Notes under the pieces: generated by a model
The model's database searches: none
The model's input: only the letters and a program-made list of their open reading frames with translations
Told to the model about the DNA's origin: nothing
Position numbers and translations under genes: made by a program
Source of the DNA: Lingula anatina
Taxonomy: Eukaryota > Brachiopoda > Lingulata > Lingulida > Lingulidae
Assembly (NCBI RefSeq): GCF_001039355.2
Contig: NW_019773770.1
Coordinates: 250,001 to 310,000 of the forward strand
Direction of reading: 5' to 3'
DNA: 60,000 bases
Part shown: positions 34,565 through 47,600 of the stretch, one piece after another
How positions within the stretch are numbered: the stretch's first letter is position 1
Layout: the number at the start of each line of letters is the position of its first letter

Positions 34565-34790
34565 TTAAAGTAGGGGGGTCGCAGATGCCAAGCCGACCCT
34601 CCCCTCCTATCTCTTTGGTGTGGGGTTCGGGACCCGCTGAAGGGCCCCGAAAATTTTGGTATTTTAAAGGGCGAACAGTGCCATTTGGTACAGCTAGTCA
34701 AAATTCTAATTTCAAGAGGGGACCATTGGTGTGATTTTTTTCAGAATCCGAAGGGGGGGTCAGGACCCCCCTGTCACCCCCGCCACTGAT
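34565..34790. mobile_element. Possible fragment of a repetitive element
   Basis: Unusually G/C-run-rich compared with its surroundings (GGGGGGTC, GACCCCCC, then CACCCCCGCCACTGA). The CCGCCACTG end resembles transposon termini, but I find no matching inverted copy at the other side, so the borders are uncertain. Confidence 0.3.
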
Positions 34791-36041
34791 TATTTTTTAT
34801 ATTTGATAGTAGATATACATGTATATGCACAGATATGCTTGCACATAATAGAAATCTAATACTGCGAGCAAATGGGCGTGATTTAATCTATAGTAACACA
34901 AGCCTGTTTAATATCATGATGTATATCTTGGGTTTGAATGATTATAAGCGTCAAGAAACCCAAAGAATGAGGCTGAAGAAAATTACTACAATTACTACAT
35001 GTCAATACTTAGCAATTACCATTGTCCCACTCACTTCCTCAGTTTCAAGTAGGTCAGAAACTCGAAACTCATCTAGTGGTTCAACTTCAGTGCAGTTTTC
35101 TCCAGGCCTCTAACCGACATGTCAATATATTAATTTACAGAAGTTTCCGTTTCCGTTGGGCAGAAACGGAAATTTCTACATAGACATAGGTTTTATTCTC
35201 CAAAGGAAGCACAGTTCAAGCAAAGTGCATTGCACCTGAAGCCCAGTTTCCGCTGATCTTTTTTTCTGTCTCTTCTTAGTGCAGTCTGGGGCCGTCATTT
35301 CTTTTGGTACGTGTACATGCTAGACCAACTGGTATTCAATTGCCCTTGGCGTGTGCACATGTAGTAGCGGTGATCGGGTAATTGTTAACAATGCCGTGGG
35401 GCGAGTGTTTCGTACACAACAAGAACTAAAAAAAACCTTCTCTTCGCTTATCTTTTTCAGAATGAATCTTACTTCCGGCTTTTGTGAACATATGTTGAAG
35501 GTGTGCCCACAGCGCTCGTCTGGTGATAACAGCGAGGAGTAAAATAAAGCTCAAACAAAACAAAAGGTATTATTTTCAATGGATGGATGGATTGAAGGGT
35601 GTTGCACAACATCAGTATAGAATTCAGTCAGCCACGCCTGTTTTGTGTCTTTTCTCTTTCTTTTCTTTTTTTCTTTTTGCCTATGTGTCACATAAAACGT
35701 TTCAACAAACTTGTTATTACGGTTAAGAGTGTCAGGTGCCATAAATTTACAACCTCTATCTTGTATCAGATCACTTTGCATCTCATCTTTTTCATCTAAG
35801 TGCATTTCAATTGTGACAAAATTTATTTGAATGAACTTGAAAGAAACATGTCAACGTTTCTGCCATTTACATCCGAGCAAACATTTCTTGTAAATCAAGT
35901 GCTATCTTGGTTTCGCTGGGTTATGTTAGACTTCCCTTTTATATCTCCCCCCCCCCCCCAATCCATGCTGACGAATCGCACCGGCTTACATGTGAAGGAT
36001 CATGGTTGTATAGAACAGTTTACGCAAGTCCCAGTAAATTA

Positions 36042-36114
36042 TTCACACACACGCGTGCACGAACGCGCGCACACACACACACAGGCGCGCGCGCACGTAC
36101 ACACACACACACAC
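36042..36114. repeat. Compound CA/CG dinucleotide tract
   Basis: Alternating CACACGCGTGCACG, CGCGCGCA and (CA)n units, mostly strict purine-pyrimidine alternation. Confidence 0.9.
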
Positions 36115-37046
36115 GGGGATAACAGGTGTCATAGATACATCAAAATATGACATGAAGCACTCTTAAAGACACAACCTCATGAATACCAATCATTTTGATT
36201 ATAAAAGAGGCGTATTCAATTAGCGATGGTCAACAAGAATGACAAGGAAAACTGCGCGGAAAATTGAAAAGCAAACAGGGTAACGATTCATTTAAAGTTT
36301 TGTTCAGGATTTCCTCGCAAATAAAGCAACAACTGCAATTACAAGACAATTACAACATTTTCGTCATTTTGGTATACAAATATCTTTAGGCGTGTATCGA
36401 CAATCACGGAATGTCAACATGGACGGTGTTTTAAAGATGAATAAGATAAGATATATCAGAGAAGATTATGACATAAGACGTCTTAATAATAGTCTTATCA
36501 TTTCCATGTAATCTACTTACATGGTTTTCCAGATGGAAAAACATAAATTTATTCAGATCACTGATATGACCCGAAGAATAGATAAATATTAAATGACACT
36601 TTATCCTTATTCACTGATCACGAACAACAGAAGCCTCTATGTGAAATTTTGGAACTACTTTTAAAACAACACCAAGAGATGAACTGATATAATGGGACCT
36701 CATACCAACTGTATCACGGTTACGTGAGCGAGTGATAGGTGAGGCCAGTAGATAATTATAACTTCTTAATCACTTGATAAAGCACATGCTGCCATTTAGA
36801 CTAGACCGACATATTTCAATAATTAGAATTCAATTAAAACAATCTGGATTTGTGGGATATTTACGATTGTTAATATCGCTCTGTTTTGGATGAAGATACC
36901 TTCATTAACAAATGATGTAATTTGCGTACAGCACAATCTCTAAAACAAGATATTTGAGAACATCTACATAATGTTCAGTTCCGATGTTTTATCGTCTGCC
37001 TCAGTTATCGTACATCTGATAACTGGTTTCTTCCTTGTCAGCTAAC

Positions 37047-37152
37047 CTATCCCCTAAACGCCGTGGAGTGATAGCCATGGAAGAAATATTTCTTGTGATA
37101 AACCATGGAGTCCCGGAGATCTGGAACCGCTTCTGGATGCAGCATGTGGTAC
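37047..37152 (-). CDS. C7orf31-like gene, last exon
   Basis: The acceptor CTGTTTCAAG is followed by G completing a Lys codon, then YHMLHPEAVPDLRDSMVYHK, KYFFHGYHSTAFRG and TAG. The phase matches the AA left at 37985. Confidence 0.65.
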
Positions 37153-40100
37153 CTTGAAACAGAGGGCAAAATACTCAGTTAGCCAGTGGGCGCATTAGTC
37201 TCACCTTATTCATTTGAAGAAAAACTGTACAAAACGGAATTATAACTAGGTTATTCTTTATTAACCTTATATCGTCATTGTAACATCAAAGAGAAACCCA
37301 ATGCATTCCAGTTCAGTTCTGTCAGCGATTTATCATTAATTAATAACTGGAGGACTGTTAATTAATCCAACTAGGGAGTTATGAATCATTGTTTAATTAC
37401 CGTTTGGTTGCATTAAGCAGGAGCTAAACCATTAAGATCTAAAAATTCATAACTTTCAAGTTGCCGATATTCATTACTGGCGCCTAATGGTTATTATAGC
37501 AAGCATTTAGATCTGTGATAAATGTTGTGGTGTAACATTGATTTGAATGCATATCATTAGATATTGTGTTGTCTCAAAACTATTCAGAGTGAGGTGGTAT
37601 ATGATTATGTTTTAGGATCTAGAATCAATTGCATTACAGTGAAAGTGACCGTAGTTTTCGATGCATTACCATGATCGATGGAAAATCCCTGGAAACCCAA
37701 AGCTATTTGTTCGTCAAAGGTGGTCTTGGTATTGTCAGTCAAAAGTCTTCCTTTAAATAAAGCAGCAAGGTTTCGGATGGGGGAGGGGGGGGGGGGCGTG
37801 GGCCAAAGAGTGGAGAGTACTTTTGTTTATTTATTAACTCATCTTATTGTATTTAACCTCATGTATTATCATTTAATTTAATATTTTTTATTACCTGTGT
37901 GTATATTTGGGTCGTGTCTTTTATATCTTCTTTTTTTAGAGAAACGTCTTTGTGATTGAAATATTATAGTGCATCAGATCTTACTTTTTATGGGCGTCAG
38001 TTTTGAAGCAAACCCCCAATTTCTGTGGAATATTGCTCCTCCACCACTTTCCGTTCTTATCAATTATGCATGGCGCAGGATGAAGTTGGTGTCTCCAAAA
38101 CCAATTGTACTTGTCTGTCGCTTCTTTCTCTGCATGTTCACCGATTGGGACGGGTAACCAGGACAAATCAGGTCCCATGGGCACGTGAATATTTTGTTCC
38201 GATGGCGTAAGTGGAGGTAGAATCGGGAATATAGAAAAATCAGCTTGTGCACTATCCGTTTTCTCATCTAAGAAGTGGACAGTTTTCTTTGGATATAGCG
38301 TTTTGCGATTTTTGGCCGATTTACTGTTGCCTTTCAGTTGGTTACGGGCGACGGGACTGCAGAGCGTTTTTGTTAGTCCTCTTTCGCAAATTTTCAAAGT
38401 CACGGGATCTATAATGTAACATTTTGGAGGCCAGCAGGGTGCCAGACGTTGAAGAGCTTTGGAACCTTCTGAGCAATCTCCTGTTGACTCATCTTGAGGC
38501 TCGCCTGCTTTCTTTTCTTCATTGTTATTGCAATCCCCGATTTCACCTTTCCGATCTTTTTCTTCTTCATCGTCATCCTTTTCATCAGGCCCGTGGGTAA
38601 AGTCCATTAATTCATCTTGTTTTGGGGGATTAGGATCAGTAAAGGTGTTCTGATAGCCGGAAGTCAGGTAAACTTGTTCGTGGTAGTCCGAAAGGGCTTG
38701 AAGTGTGGCGCCAACAAGGGGAAATTTACCTACAACAACACGTTCATGACGCAAATAAACTTGCTTATATATTTTGAAAATCATTTTGTACACGATCATA
38801 TCATTGGTTTCAAATTTTAGTTCTTATCTTTGCCAATAATATTCTTATCTGAAGTTGCCAAAGCTTCTATAGAGCCATATGGAAAAAACACAAAGAAACA
38901 GATTTTTTAAAATCAATCTGCAGTTTTTGTAATGTCCTATATCCTGACACAGTTTCTGCAGCAGAGGTCTCCTTACCTCGCTTTGCCCAGTCTTTCTCGT
39001 GGTATGGAAATACCTCTTCTTTAGGTATATGAGAGGTATAGGGGTGGAGGTCGAGGGCAGGATGCGCTCTAAGTCGCGGCAGAACAGGGAGATCGAGGCT
39101 TTTCGGTAATCTGAATTGTTAAAACGAGAAAAAATTGCAAATGAATTCTTAAATTTATAAGATTGGTCAAAAGAGATCCATCGTCAACTACTTTTCCTTA
39201 CGCCACTCGTCATTGAAGACGATTAGTATAGTATGTGGACTGTCTTGCCAACTGGCGCCATTTTGTGTTTGTGGCGGCCAACAGGGTAAACATGAAATAT
39301 GTTACCGATACTTGACAAATCCGTCTACAAGAACCTAAGCCTCGGCAAATAACACATTAACTTAGAAAAAAAAAACGCATGAAAAACCCCCCGATAAAGT
39401 GAGGTAGCTGATTTATAACTTGAAACAGCAGTATATTGCAGCGCCATTTGCGACATTTAATCATTTCATCTGTCAACTCAAACGAAACCTCAAACGTTTT
39501 ATGATATGTTCAGATAACTCGCCTTTGGTCATTTAGCCTGCAAGCGCTCAGTTTCAGCGGTGTCAGATGGTAAGGCTGTGTACCTGTCAGACTGAAAATA
39601 AAAACCTTTTAGTTGAAACAGATTTTATCAGTATAATTGTGAAAAGTTGATGCAATCATGGACTTGTAATAACGATTTTTAATATCATTATTTTGAAATA
39701 GTGTGTCTAAAGGGACTTCACACAACCGATTAACATATGAATTAAATCGACGATGAAATATTGATTTCTGTGTTAAACCGTTGAAAATTAAGGGTGTTTG
39801 CTGTAACTTAATTCTGAAATAACAACCCCCCATACTTACTCTGGAGGACAGCCACTTCCAAAATGCCTGTGACTTCTGCTAACAAGGAGGTCCTTGACAC
39901 GATATGCGTCCAGAAACGGTCTCTTGCCTATGCCCCCGTAATGTGTTACATTTTCTCCCCATGTTTTACCACCGGGTGGCGGGCAGGCGGATACCTGTAA
40001 CCTATACAACAAACAGAGATGTCAAATTTTTACTGCCTCATTTGACAGCGTGTTGTGTATGGTTATGTGAGTTTGGTGTGTGAGAGGTCTTTCTATCTAT

Positions 40101-41465
40101 ATATACTCTGAATTCGCCAGTCTGGTGTGTCTTCCGATGTTTAGTCCGAGAGACTGTTTGAATTTCATGGAAGTCCCGTTTGACCGGTTCGATTGCTGTT
40201 AATTATTTCTTTTCGATTAAACAATTTCTTGCTCATGCAACCAAGATAAGATATAACTTCAATGATAAAATTAATAAATTCATTGTATAAAAAGTGCGTT
40301 TACATTAAAGATGGGTGGACTATTCTCATTGCGACCCTCATTCGTCTAAGCAAGCATAGACAATAAATGCAATCTTTGTTTTTCGAAGGAAGACTTTTGC
40401 CTCGGGAATGACAGCAAGGGGAGGGATATAGGGGCTACTTTTTCAGATAAGGTTCGTACTGAGAAAGAATCGTGCTATTTTCAATATGACCGTGCCTTAA
40501 AAGAAGTAATCAAAGAACACGCATATGTTTTTTATTTAATGTATATTATTTACCCTATTGATGGCACTGTTGTTCGTCGCCGTTGGTATGGGGTGAACAG
40601 ATCACTGGAGAGATACGACGGAGATATCTCTGAAGTGAACAGTGTTGTCTCTGAACTTTGGCACATATTGGCCACTAGATTTGTAGGTCTTTATTTTGCC
40701 CTCCTTTACGAACGCTCCCTCCTTACAAAGCAGAAGACTTTAGCAAATCCAGCGACTACCTTTATTCAGGAACTTCCATGATGATCTCCAAGGACACTCT
40801 GAGAACGTCACAGAGGGCTTATCTACGAGTCGTCAACTGTGACGACACAATATAAATGCGATATTCGACTTTGACGTCACGGTAAAAATTTATGCTACGT
40901 GTTGCAACTGTGACGTCACAGTTGCAAGTTTTAAAAGTTACAAAGTATCAACATCCATTTATCAGTGGTGTTGTAGAATATACACTAGATCTACAGTTAC
41001 TGGAATTCAAATATATTTCTAAAGAAGTATAATTCAATACTCATTTTTGTGTAGGCCTACTTTTTGAGATTAGCTGTCAGTGTGATGAAAGAATTGCCAT
41101 TTTAGAGTTTGCCGCCGATAAACATACACTAAGTATCAGGTTGTTATAATGAGCAATTCTGAATAAATTGCAATGCATATGCAGTTATTTTTGATGAAGA
41201 AATTCCAATTCAGTAGGCCTACATCATACATGTTATCCATGAAAATATATTTGTAAATACGATGTTTTTGAATTCAGAAAATATAAAAGAACTTGTAAAA
41301 TTGATGTCGAGGAAAATATTAAGGTGAATAGGTGGCAACAACTGCGTTTCTACATGTACTTGGAATACAAGAAAACCTTGGGTGATCATTTGTACACTGC
41401 GTGCGTTCTCAGTTAAATCTTTCTTCCCCTTTTCTCGTCTCCACCCCCTGCCCCCACCGCGCGCG

Positions 41466-41546
<81 letters not shown>

Positions 41547-42187
41547 GCGATAGAGGTGAAACGTAAATAAGTTGGCATACATCCTTTCCCCAGCACATGA
41601 GGGTGTTCATGACGTATTTCATTAATAAGCGGTATTTTGTTTTTGGGTAGTTTAATCCAAGTAAACTGGTTGCGCGTTGTTGCCACATCTGGCTTAATAA
41701 ATTGACCTAAAAATCTAATCTGCTGTGTTCAAGTGAGCACGATCATTTCTCACTAGAAGTCAAAATGCCAGTTTTGAGATAGCTTTTGATAAAACCTCCC
41801 TTGGGAACTGAGATTACCATAAACATGTTTGCATGACCATTTGCCATGTAATCATGAAATTAGATCACTGTCATTATCGCTTATAGTCTTCGTCTCATAT
41901 CTGCCTCACTATAAAATATCTTAATTTACTTTCTGAACACGCAGCGCACACGAAGCACCTTCAAATGATGAAAACACACACACAAAAAAAAAACAAAAAA
42001 AAACCTCCTGTGATTTTCCTGATAGAAACCCTAAGTAAATTTAAAATGCCCTTCACACAGAGAAGTTAAAACGGTGTGATTTTTATGGCTGTAGAAAGTT
42101 ACTGTACTGTATAGTATAGTATGGTATAGTGGAGTCTTACTTGAGCCGCGACTGCAGCAAGAGTAAACAAGTAATTCTCCATGCCAT
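37047..42187 (-). CDS. Five-exon gene, tentatively C7orf31/SPMIP4-like
   Basis: Coding exons, minus strand: 42187-42141 (ATG), 40001-39840, 39110-38977, 38729-37985, 37152-37047 (TAG). Phases agree at every junction, giving about 397 residues. Order: short hydrophobic start; THYGGIGKRPFLDAYRVKD; HRHFGSGCPPELPKS; HPYTSHIPKEEVFPYHEKDW; YLTSGYQNTFTDPNPPK; a Glu/Asp/Lys-rich run; WFWRHQLHPAPCIIDKNGKW; and a Tyr/His-rich end FFHGYHSTAFRG. The HYG/HFG, PYxxHI and FP pattern recalls C7orf31/SPMIP4, a sperm axoneme protein, but this is a memory match. The first exon is the weakest part: a candidate exon at 40721-40606 (minus) joins in the same phase through a poorer donor. The open frame of the big exon reaches a TAA that overlaps its donor, so a single-exon reading would miss the last 34 residues. 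Confidence 0.6.
37985..38729 (-). CDS. C7orf31-like gene, long exon
   Basis: 745 bases from acceptor GTTGTAG to donor AAAAA/GTAAGA. It encodes GKFPLVGATLQALSDYHEQV, a charged middle (DEKDDDEEEKDRKGE), LYPKKTVHFLDEKT and KYNWFWRHQLHPAPCIID. The apparent stop TAA at 37981-37983 lies inside the donor sequence. Confidence 0.72.
38977..39110 (-). CDS. C7orf31-like gene, internal exon
   Basis: It encodes LPKSLDLPVLPRLRAHPALD, LHPYTSHIPKEEVFPYH and EKDWAKR, rich in Pro and His. The acceptor is CAATTCAG and the donor CGAG/GTAAGG, phase 1. Confidence 0.7.
39840..40001 (-). CDS. C7orf31-like gene, second exon
   Basis: It encodes LQVSACPPPGGKTWGENVTH, YGGIGKRPFLDAYRVKD and HRHFGSGCPP. The acceptor is TTGTATAG after a pyrimidine tract; an inner TTACAG six bases on is an alternative. 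The donor is CCAGA/GTAAGT. Confidence 0.65.
40803..40927. promoter_or_regulatory. CRE cluster with a 26-bp perfect palindrome
   Basis: Two full CRE palindromes TGACGTCA lie at 40872-40879 and 40911-40918. The second sits at the centre of a 26-base perfect palindrome (40902-40927). CAACTGTGACG occurs at 40834 and again at 40905, and ACGTCA at 40805. CRE sites bind CREB/CREM/ATF factors; CREM drives many spermatid genes in mammals. A link to the surrounding gene is inference. Confidence 0.45.
41458..41544. repeat. Compound (CG)n(CA)n(GA)n microsatellite
   Basis: CGCGCGCG alternation runs into CACACA and then about 18 GA units. It lies in the first intron of the C7orf31-like gene. Confidence 0.95.
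42141..42187 (-). CDS. Candidate first coding exon of the C7orf31-like gene
   Basis: ATG at 42187 in a good context (ATCATGG) encodes MAWRITCLLLLQSRL and then donor CTCAA/GTAAGA. Its phase fits the exon at 40001. The hydrophobic start is unusual for an axonemal protein, so the exon is uncertain. Confidence 0.45.
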
Positions 42188-44550
42188 GATCTCTGTCTCA
42201 TTAACTGACTGAGGGTTGTTTTGTTTTGTTGAGGATTGAATTTTTATATTAAAAAAGAGAGAATGTAAGGGCCTTGACAGCCTTGACAGCTGAAAAATAT
42301 CGACAACTGTCTGTCTGTCTGTCTGTCCATCTGTCCGTACTTCTGTTTTTATGAAACGTGTGCCACAGGCATTCTCATGGTGCTAATATGTACACATTTC
42401 TCTGAATATCGAAAAGTTGAACGGCAAAAATAGACTAATTGAACCATCTGAAGAGTATAAATCAAATTTGATACCGAACAATTTTGTAAAAGCTTCATAT
42501 GATGGGTCATTAGCCGGGCAATTTAACCCCCTTCCCAACAAAACACCGATAAAATTTGACTTACGAGTCATCGGGAGTACATTAGATGAAAAACAAATGC
42601 AATAAAACCAATAACGACGACCATTGTCATACCGAAATTACTCGTCCCTTTTTAATTCTGAAACCACGAATATTGGTGCCAGCGATTTCTAATTCCTGAC
42701 ACCAACGACCTTTTCTTACCACTGAAGTCGACAGTTTGAATATCTATTTCAATTCAAACGCTTTAGACTCGCGGACGCCTTTGTGATTTCATTATGAAGA
42801 CATAGTGGTAGTATTAAAGATAACCTTAAGGAAAAAATTATCCGAAACTAAGTACGTATCCTAATAACGCGGCGCCTGATGTTTTACGACGTGAATTATG
42901 TAATGGAGAGAATTTCCATCAAACTAAGAAATGATACTTTGCAATAAGTTGATATTGAATGCAGGTTGCTTTCTCCAATTTCATGATAAAGAGAATGGAT
43001 GATATAATATCTTCGTGCTGCAGTATGTGTGACTTCCGACACTCCTCATTTCACCGAAAGTAAGTAGGCATACCTGTTATAGTATCTGGTGGGGGCGGTT
43101 GAGACAAATAGCTATTTACTATGGAATCACACAGGACAGTCAAACCACATTTATCGATCGTGATATTCCGGGAAAAGCAACAGCCAATTTGTTCACCAAA
43201 GGCAAAGGAAATTGATCTATGATTTATCATCAATATTGTTGGGCAATGTATTTTTAAGAAAGCCGGTATTTCTTCCGTTATTAGGACATTACAGCGGTTG
43301 TTCATCCGCAAATAGTTTCAAAACATCTAACGCTATTATAATTCGTTGGTCCTGACACTAAGAAGAACATAACTGCCTCAATCTTAACCAGAATGTCTGG
43401 CAAGACAGAATTCTGTGGGAGAGAGCAAGAGATAGTGTGTTTGGAATATGCCTACATGTGTGTTTTATCCGCTAATACTTAAGATTGTATAATTATATTA
43501 TTATTTGATTATAGCATTTTTGATTTCATCATCGAGGCACATTGCCTTAATGTATGGTGATTTCAATCATTATTGACAACAATACTATCATCAAATATTT
43601 TCAAATCTTTTGACCAATTTAACTTTATTATCCAAAACAAATGGGGTATATTTAATAGATACAGAAATTGCGCAACAAACTGAAGTGTAGAATAAATATG
43701 ATTCTGATCGTCGTAAAATTTATCTACTGTATGCATATCTTTTGGCGAAAGCACGAACTATATTTGCAAGTTTGGGCAATGCATACCCATCAAAATGTAT
43801 AAAGTACCGTGATGTATAATTCATAGAGAAAGAGAAGAGAAAGTGTGGTAAAAAGGATTTTTTTTTTTTGCTATTTAAAACAAATCCACAACAGTTTGCT
43901 GATTGATATTTTAGATTCAGAATTCACCAGTTGTTCAAGGCTTCGTTTTTTCTGTTGCTTCCTCCAGAAACCACACTAATGTTTAGACAAATCTAAAAAA
44001 TAGGAATAAAGATGACACGCAAACACTTCGAATCCGAAATAAGTGGTACTTGACGGCCCCATGCCCAATTAACATTCATTATGCATGGCTCGCACTCTAT
44101 GCTGAATTAAGCATGTGCCTACTTATGCGTCTATGTGAGTACTTTGAACTATGTCATAAAACCCTGTATTAAATTCTCACTCCAGGAATAAACATATCAA
44201 ACGATATCTCCAACAAGGATGTATCCTATTAAATCTAATGGAATGTTGTCGAATATTGTTCGGTGAAGTCAAAATATCGATGTTCCAGATAAATATCTCA
44301 GAAACTGCTGAAACATGCCCAATTACATATTTTCTAGACTATCCGTGATAATCATCAAAAGTCTATTTCCTGCATCCTTTGCCTTGCACGCGTCCAGTTT
44401 CCAATGTATGCACAGCGTGCCGTATCTCATAGTAAGAGGTGATATCAAGTAAAGAAACGGAAACTGCTTCTAGTAAGTTGGCAACAGACGGAAGTAACGT
44501 GGGGTTCCTGAGGCCTGCGTCTTCCTGACAACCGCCGGAGCAAGATCTGT
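42188..44550. other. Spacer between the C7orf31-like and cystine-knot peptide genes
   Basis: AT-rich, with a (CTGT)n tract at about 42307-42340 and a poly-T run near 43859. No gene or domain is recognisable on either strand. Confidence 0.65.
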
Positions 44551-44698
44551 CTATTTGACGAACAGTTTGACGGAACACCGGCAGTAGTTGCTGAACCAGA
44601 AGAAACACCTACAATTGAAGCCGTCGCAGCACCTTGAACTGGGTGTGTTGCTGTTCAAGGCGCAAACTTCATTGGCACCTCGGCAACGGGTTTTTGGT
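44551..44698 (-). CDS. ICK peptide gene, exon 3: cystine-knot domain
   Basis: The acceptor CTATCTGTTTCAG follows a pyrimidine tract. One base completes an Arg codon, then PKTR leads into the eight-cysteine domain, and TAG lies at 44553-44551. The whole cystine knot is in this exon, as is common for ICK genes. Confidence 0.78.
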
Positions 44699-47600
44699 CT
44701 GAAACAGATAGAAAAAGACTCCCCAATTAAGAGTGTTTTTACTTGTCTTACAGTCATGGATCTACCTAATTTAAATGATTTGATGTTATTCATATGGGAA
44801 CTGGTTATACCTGGCCATGGTCACTAACATTATAAAAACTCATTTTGTAGAAAGGCCCTATGTAGCCTACCGTCTATATTATCAATTACTAAGTTTGTAT
44901 ATAAATCATTCTACAAACGACAGAATAGTATGGTACATGTACGTTATACCATGTATTTCTTGCTGTCTCCTCCATCCCAGTGTACCACAAACTTTCATGG
45001 TCCTATTTACAACAAGAAGGAAGGCAACAAAGAATATTGGTTGTTCGAGATTTGGCCAAACAAGGCTGCTTTTATCATATAACCCCACTATTCTAATCAT
45101 TTTAACAATGTAACAAATCGTTGCCTGTATTAAATGTTATGCCCTGACAGTGGATAAATATATACATCACATATTCAAGACAACTCATCATCCTAAAAAG
45201 TATGATGCAATGAGTCAGCAAAAGTTATTATTTACAAGCAATTTTGCACAAACTCGTTTGTTGGATTGCAAATACTGAACTTAGATCTGCCAAATGCTCC
45301 AGGGCAAATAGCATTGTCAGTGTCTGTCAGTGTATAGTTAAATAACATTCAAGCAGGTACGAATGAAAATGCTGTGTGACACTGCCTCAAAGGACTGCCA
45401 CACAACATCAACATAAAAGATATGACCGGTATAACGTGGCAGAGAGTCCCCCATGATAGAGAGTCCGCCTCCCATTCATTTGTACAGGTCAGCCTCGCCC
45501 TAGATTTTGACCCACTTAGGTCAGGCTAACCCTAACCATTATAACTATATGGAGGGCGGACTTTCTGTTACACGGACCCCCGGTTTCGTTACACCGGCAA
45601 GAGGGTTCCTTTCATGAAAATGTGGAATTTTTTATCCCCCTAGTTGACCCACCTTGAGAAATGGCTAAGAAACAAGATGAAATTTTGATTTACAGCGGGC
45701 ATAATCAGGAGCGAACTGTTGAATGTTGAACTAGTCAAGTCACTACACGCCGTCTCTTAGCTTATAACATTAAGAACTATTGACATGTGCCTGAGTAAAT
45801 TGTTTCGATGTATTTTTTCGCAAAACGGAAAGAAATTTTGTACCTACAATGCCACTGGGATGTAAATCATGCCTTATATATCTGAGCGTAATGGTTTTTT
45901 TGATTTTCCAGACACGTATTGCACTTTATCTTATCCAGTAAAACATGGCATGGCAATCAATTCACTTATACCCATGAGGGCACATGTACTACTGATAAAA
46001 AGATGTTATGATTTATACGGAGGCTTACCAAACCAAATTGGACCTACACTGTACTGATTATTACACAAAGTCAGTCTACCACTTCTTCCTTTAGGCGAAG
46101 CTAATACCCCTCCTTGGCAAACAACTTTTTAGCTGTAAGAGGTAATCTCATCAGCTTCACATGAGTTAAACTTAATTAGAATGTAAGAAAAAGCATTAAA
46201 TCTTTAACAACAATGCCGACTGGGGAGGGTTCTTTGAGTTAAAAAGGTCGCCCACTTCCAACCGCACTTCGTCAGAAACGGTCCGTCTAGCCATTTTTAA
46301 TCCAAACCTTACATTTGGTACTAAACTTCAACTTTCACAACTGTGACACAGCAAATAACAATCGAGTCGCAAAATCGCGTACAAAAGACCCTCAGACTTC
46401 GAAACTCATTTTATCAACATTTTTAGAATCTGCCCTTCACCAAATTCCTGGCTACGGTACTATACTGGCAAAGAAACGATGCCAATAGAATGAAAAATGC
46501 CGAAGCGCATTAATGTACATAATTTGTTGTAGGTGCTTACTGCTGTTTTATCCACACGATACATTCAGTTGACCAAGTGACTGATTTATTGGTTTACTGT
46601 GAGCATTGTGAAGGTTTGGTAAAAGATGCCAATCGGAATGGATTGCAGAGGTTTAGACTGTCGCATTTAATTGTGCTGAAATTTTTACCATTTACTGATC
46701 GAGGATTGGCTCTACTTCGAAGACACCATCTTAGTTTCATGTACAAGATATTGGCCATGTTACTTGGAAGTCACCTTGGACAGTCACAGCAGTGAAATCA
46801 CATGTGTAATACCTTGTATTTAGAAATAAATGGGTTATTGTCAGGTTTACCTTAAGTCCAACAAGATAAAACTGTAACGGGTGACAATTACGCTTAAGGA
46901 GCCACAATGCCTTGTTGTCTTACAAGAAATGTATAATAAATGTGGCCTTGGAACTTGTAAAGGTAATGAGTCAGACAGTGAAAAAGGTGTAATCCATTTT
47001 AACCTAAAAACATCTGTTTTGCCGTTTACTTTATGAATGAGACAAAACACAGGTGTCGTAGTATCATCGGGACCAAATTTTAACAAACACAGAATTGCAC
47101 TGCATGTGGGCACTGTTATTAAATTACTGTCTTAAAGCGTGTCAAATATGGTTTCCAGTTCATCAATTCACTTCATTGCGATAATGGAGAATTCTAGTCC
47201 AATAAGTTGTTTCTTCACAAGCTGATTTCTCTCATAAAAGATTACGTTCATGCCGTTTATCCTGCCCTTTTAATTTTGAATTAAGTAAATGTTTTTGATT
47301 GGGCATGGAAAACGTGATGACTTATATTTACGTTAAAGATCACAAAGTAAGGCACACCTTCCCACGAAGGCAAGAAAGGCTTACTCACCGGTTGTATCGA
47401 TATTTGTATTTAGAATAACGGTTATAGTATCCTCGGTTGGACTGGACTGGATAAAAGCTGCTAAGACCTAGAAATATATTGAGAACAAATGAAAATACAC
47501 CATAGCAATATTCCGCAAAACATGTTGCACGATTCATTCAAAAAGTCGTTTTAGTATCTATATCTGTATGAAACCAAGCCTTCTAAATGAAAGTAAACTG

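Larger units (their letters stand above)
31015..37046. other. Spacer upstream of the T-box gene
   Basis: Six kilobases without a supported gene. It holds the T-box upstream region, a GC-richer open segment at 32808-33095 (minus) that could be a 5' exon, a C/G-rich repeat end near 34565-34790 and a CA/CG tract at 36042-36114. AATAAA motifs on the minus strand near 36548 could serve the gene ending at 37047. Confidence 0.6.
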
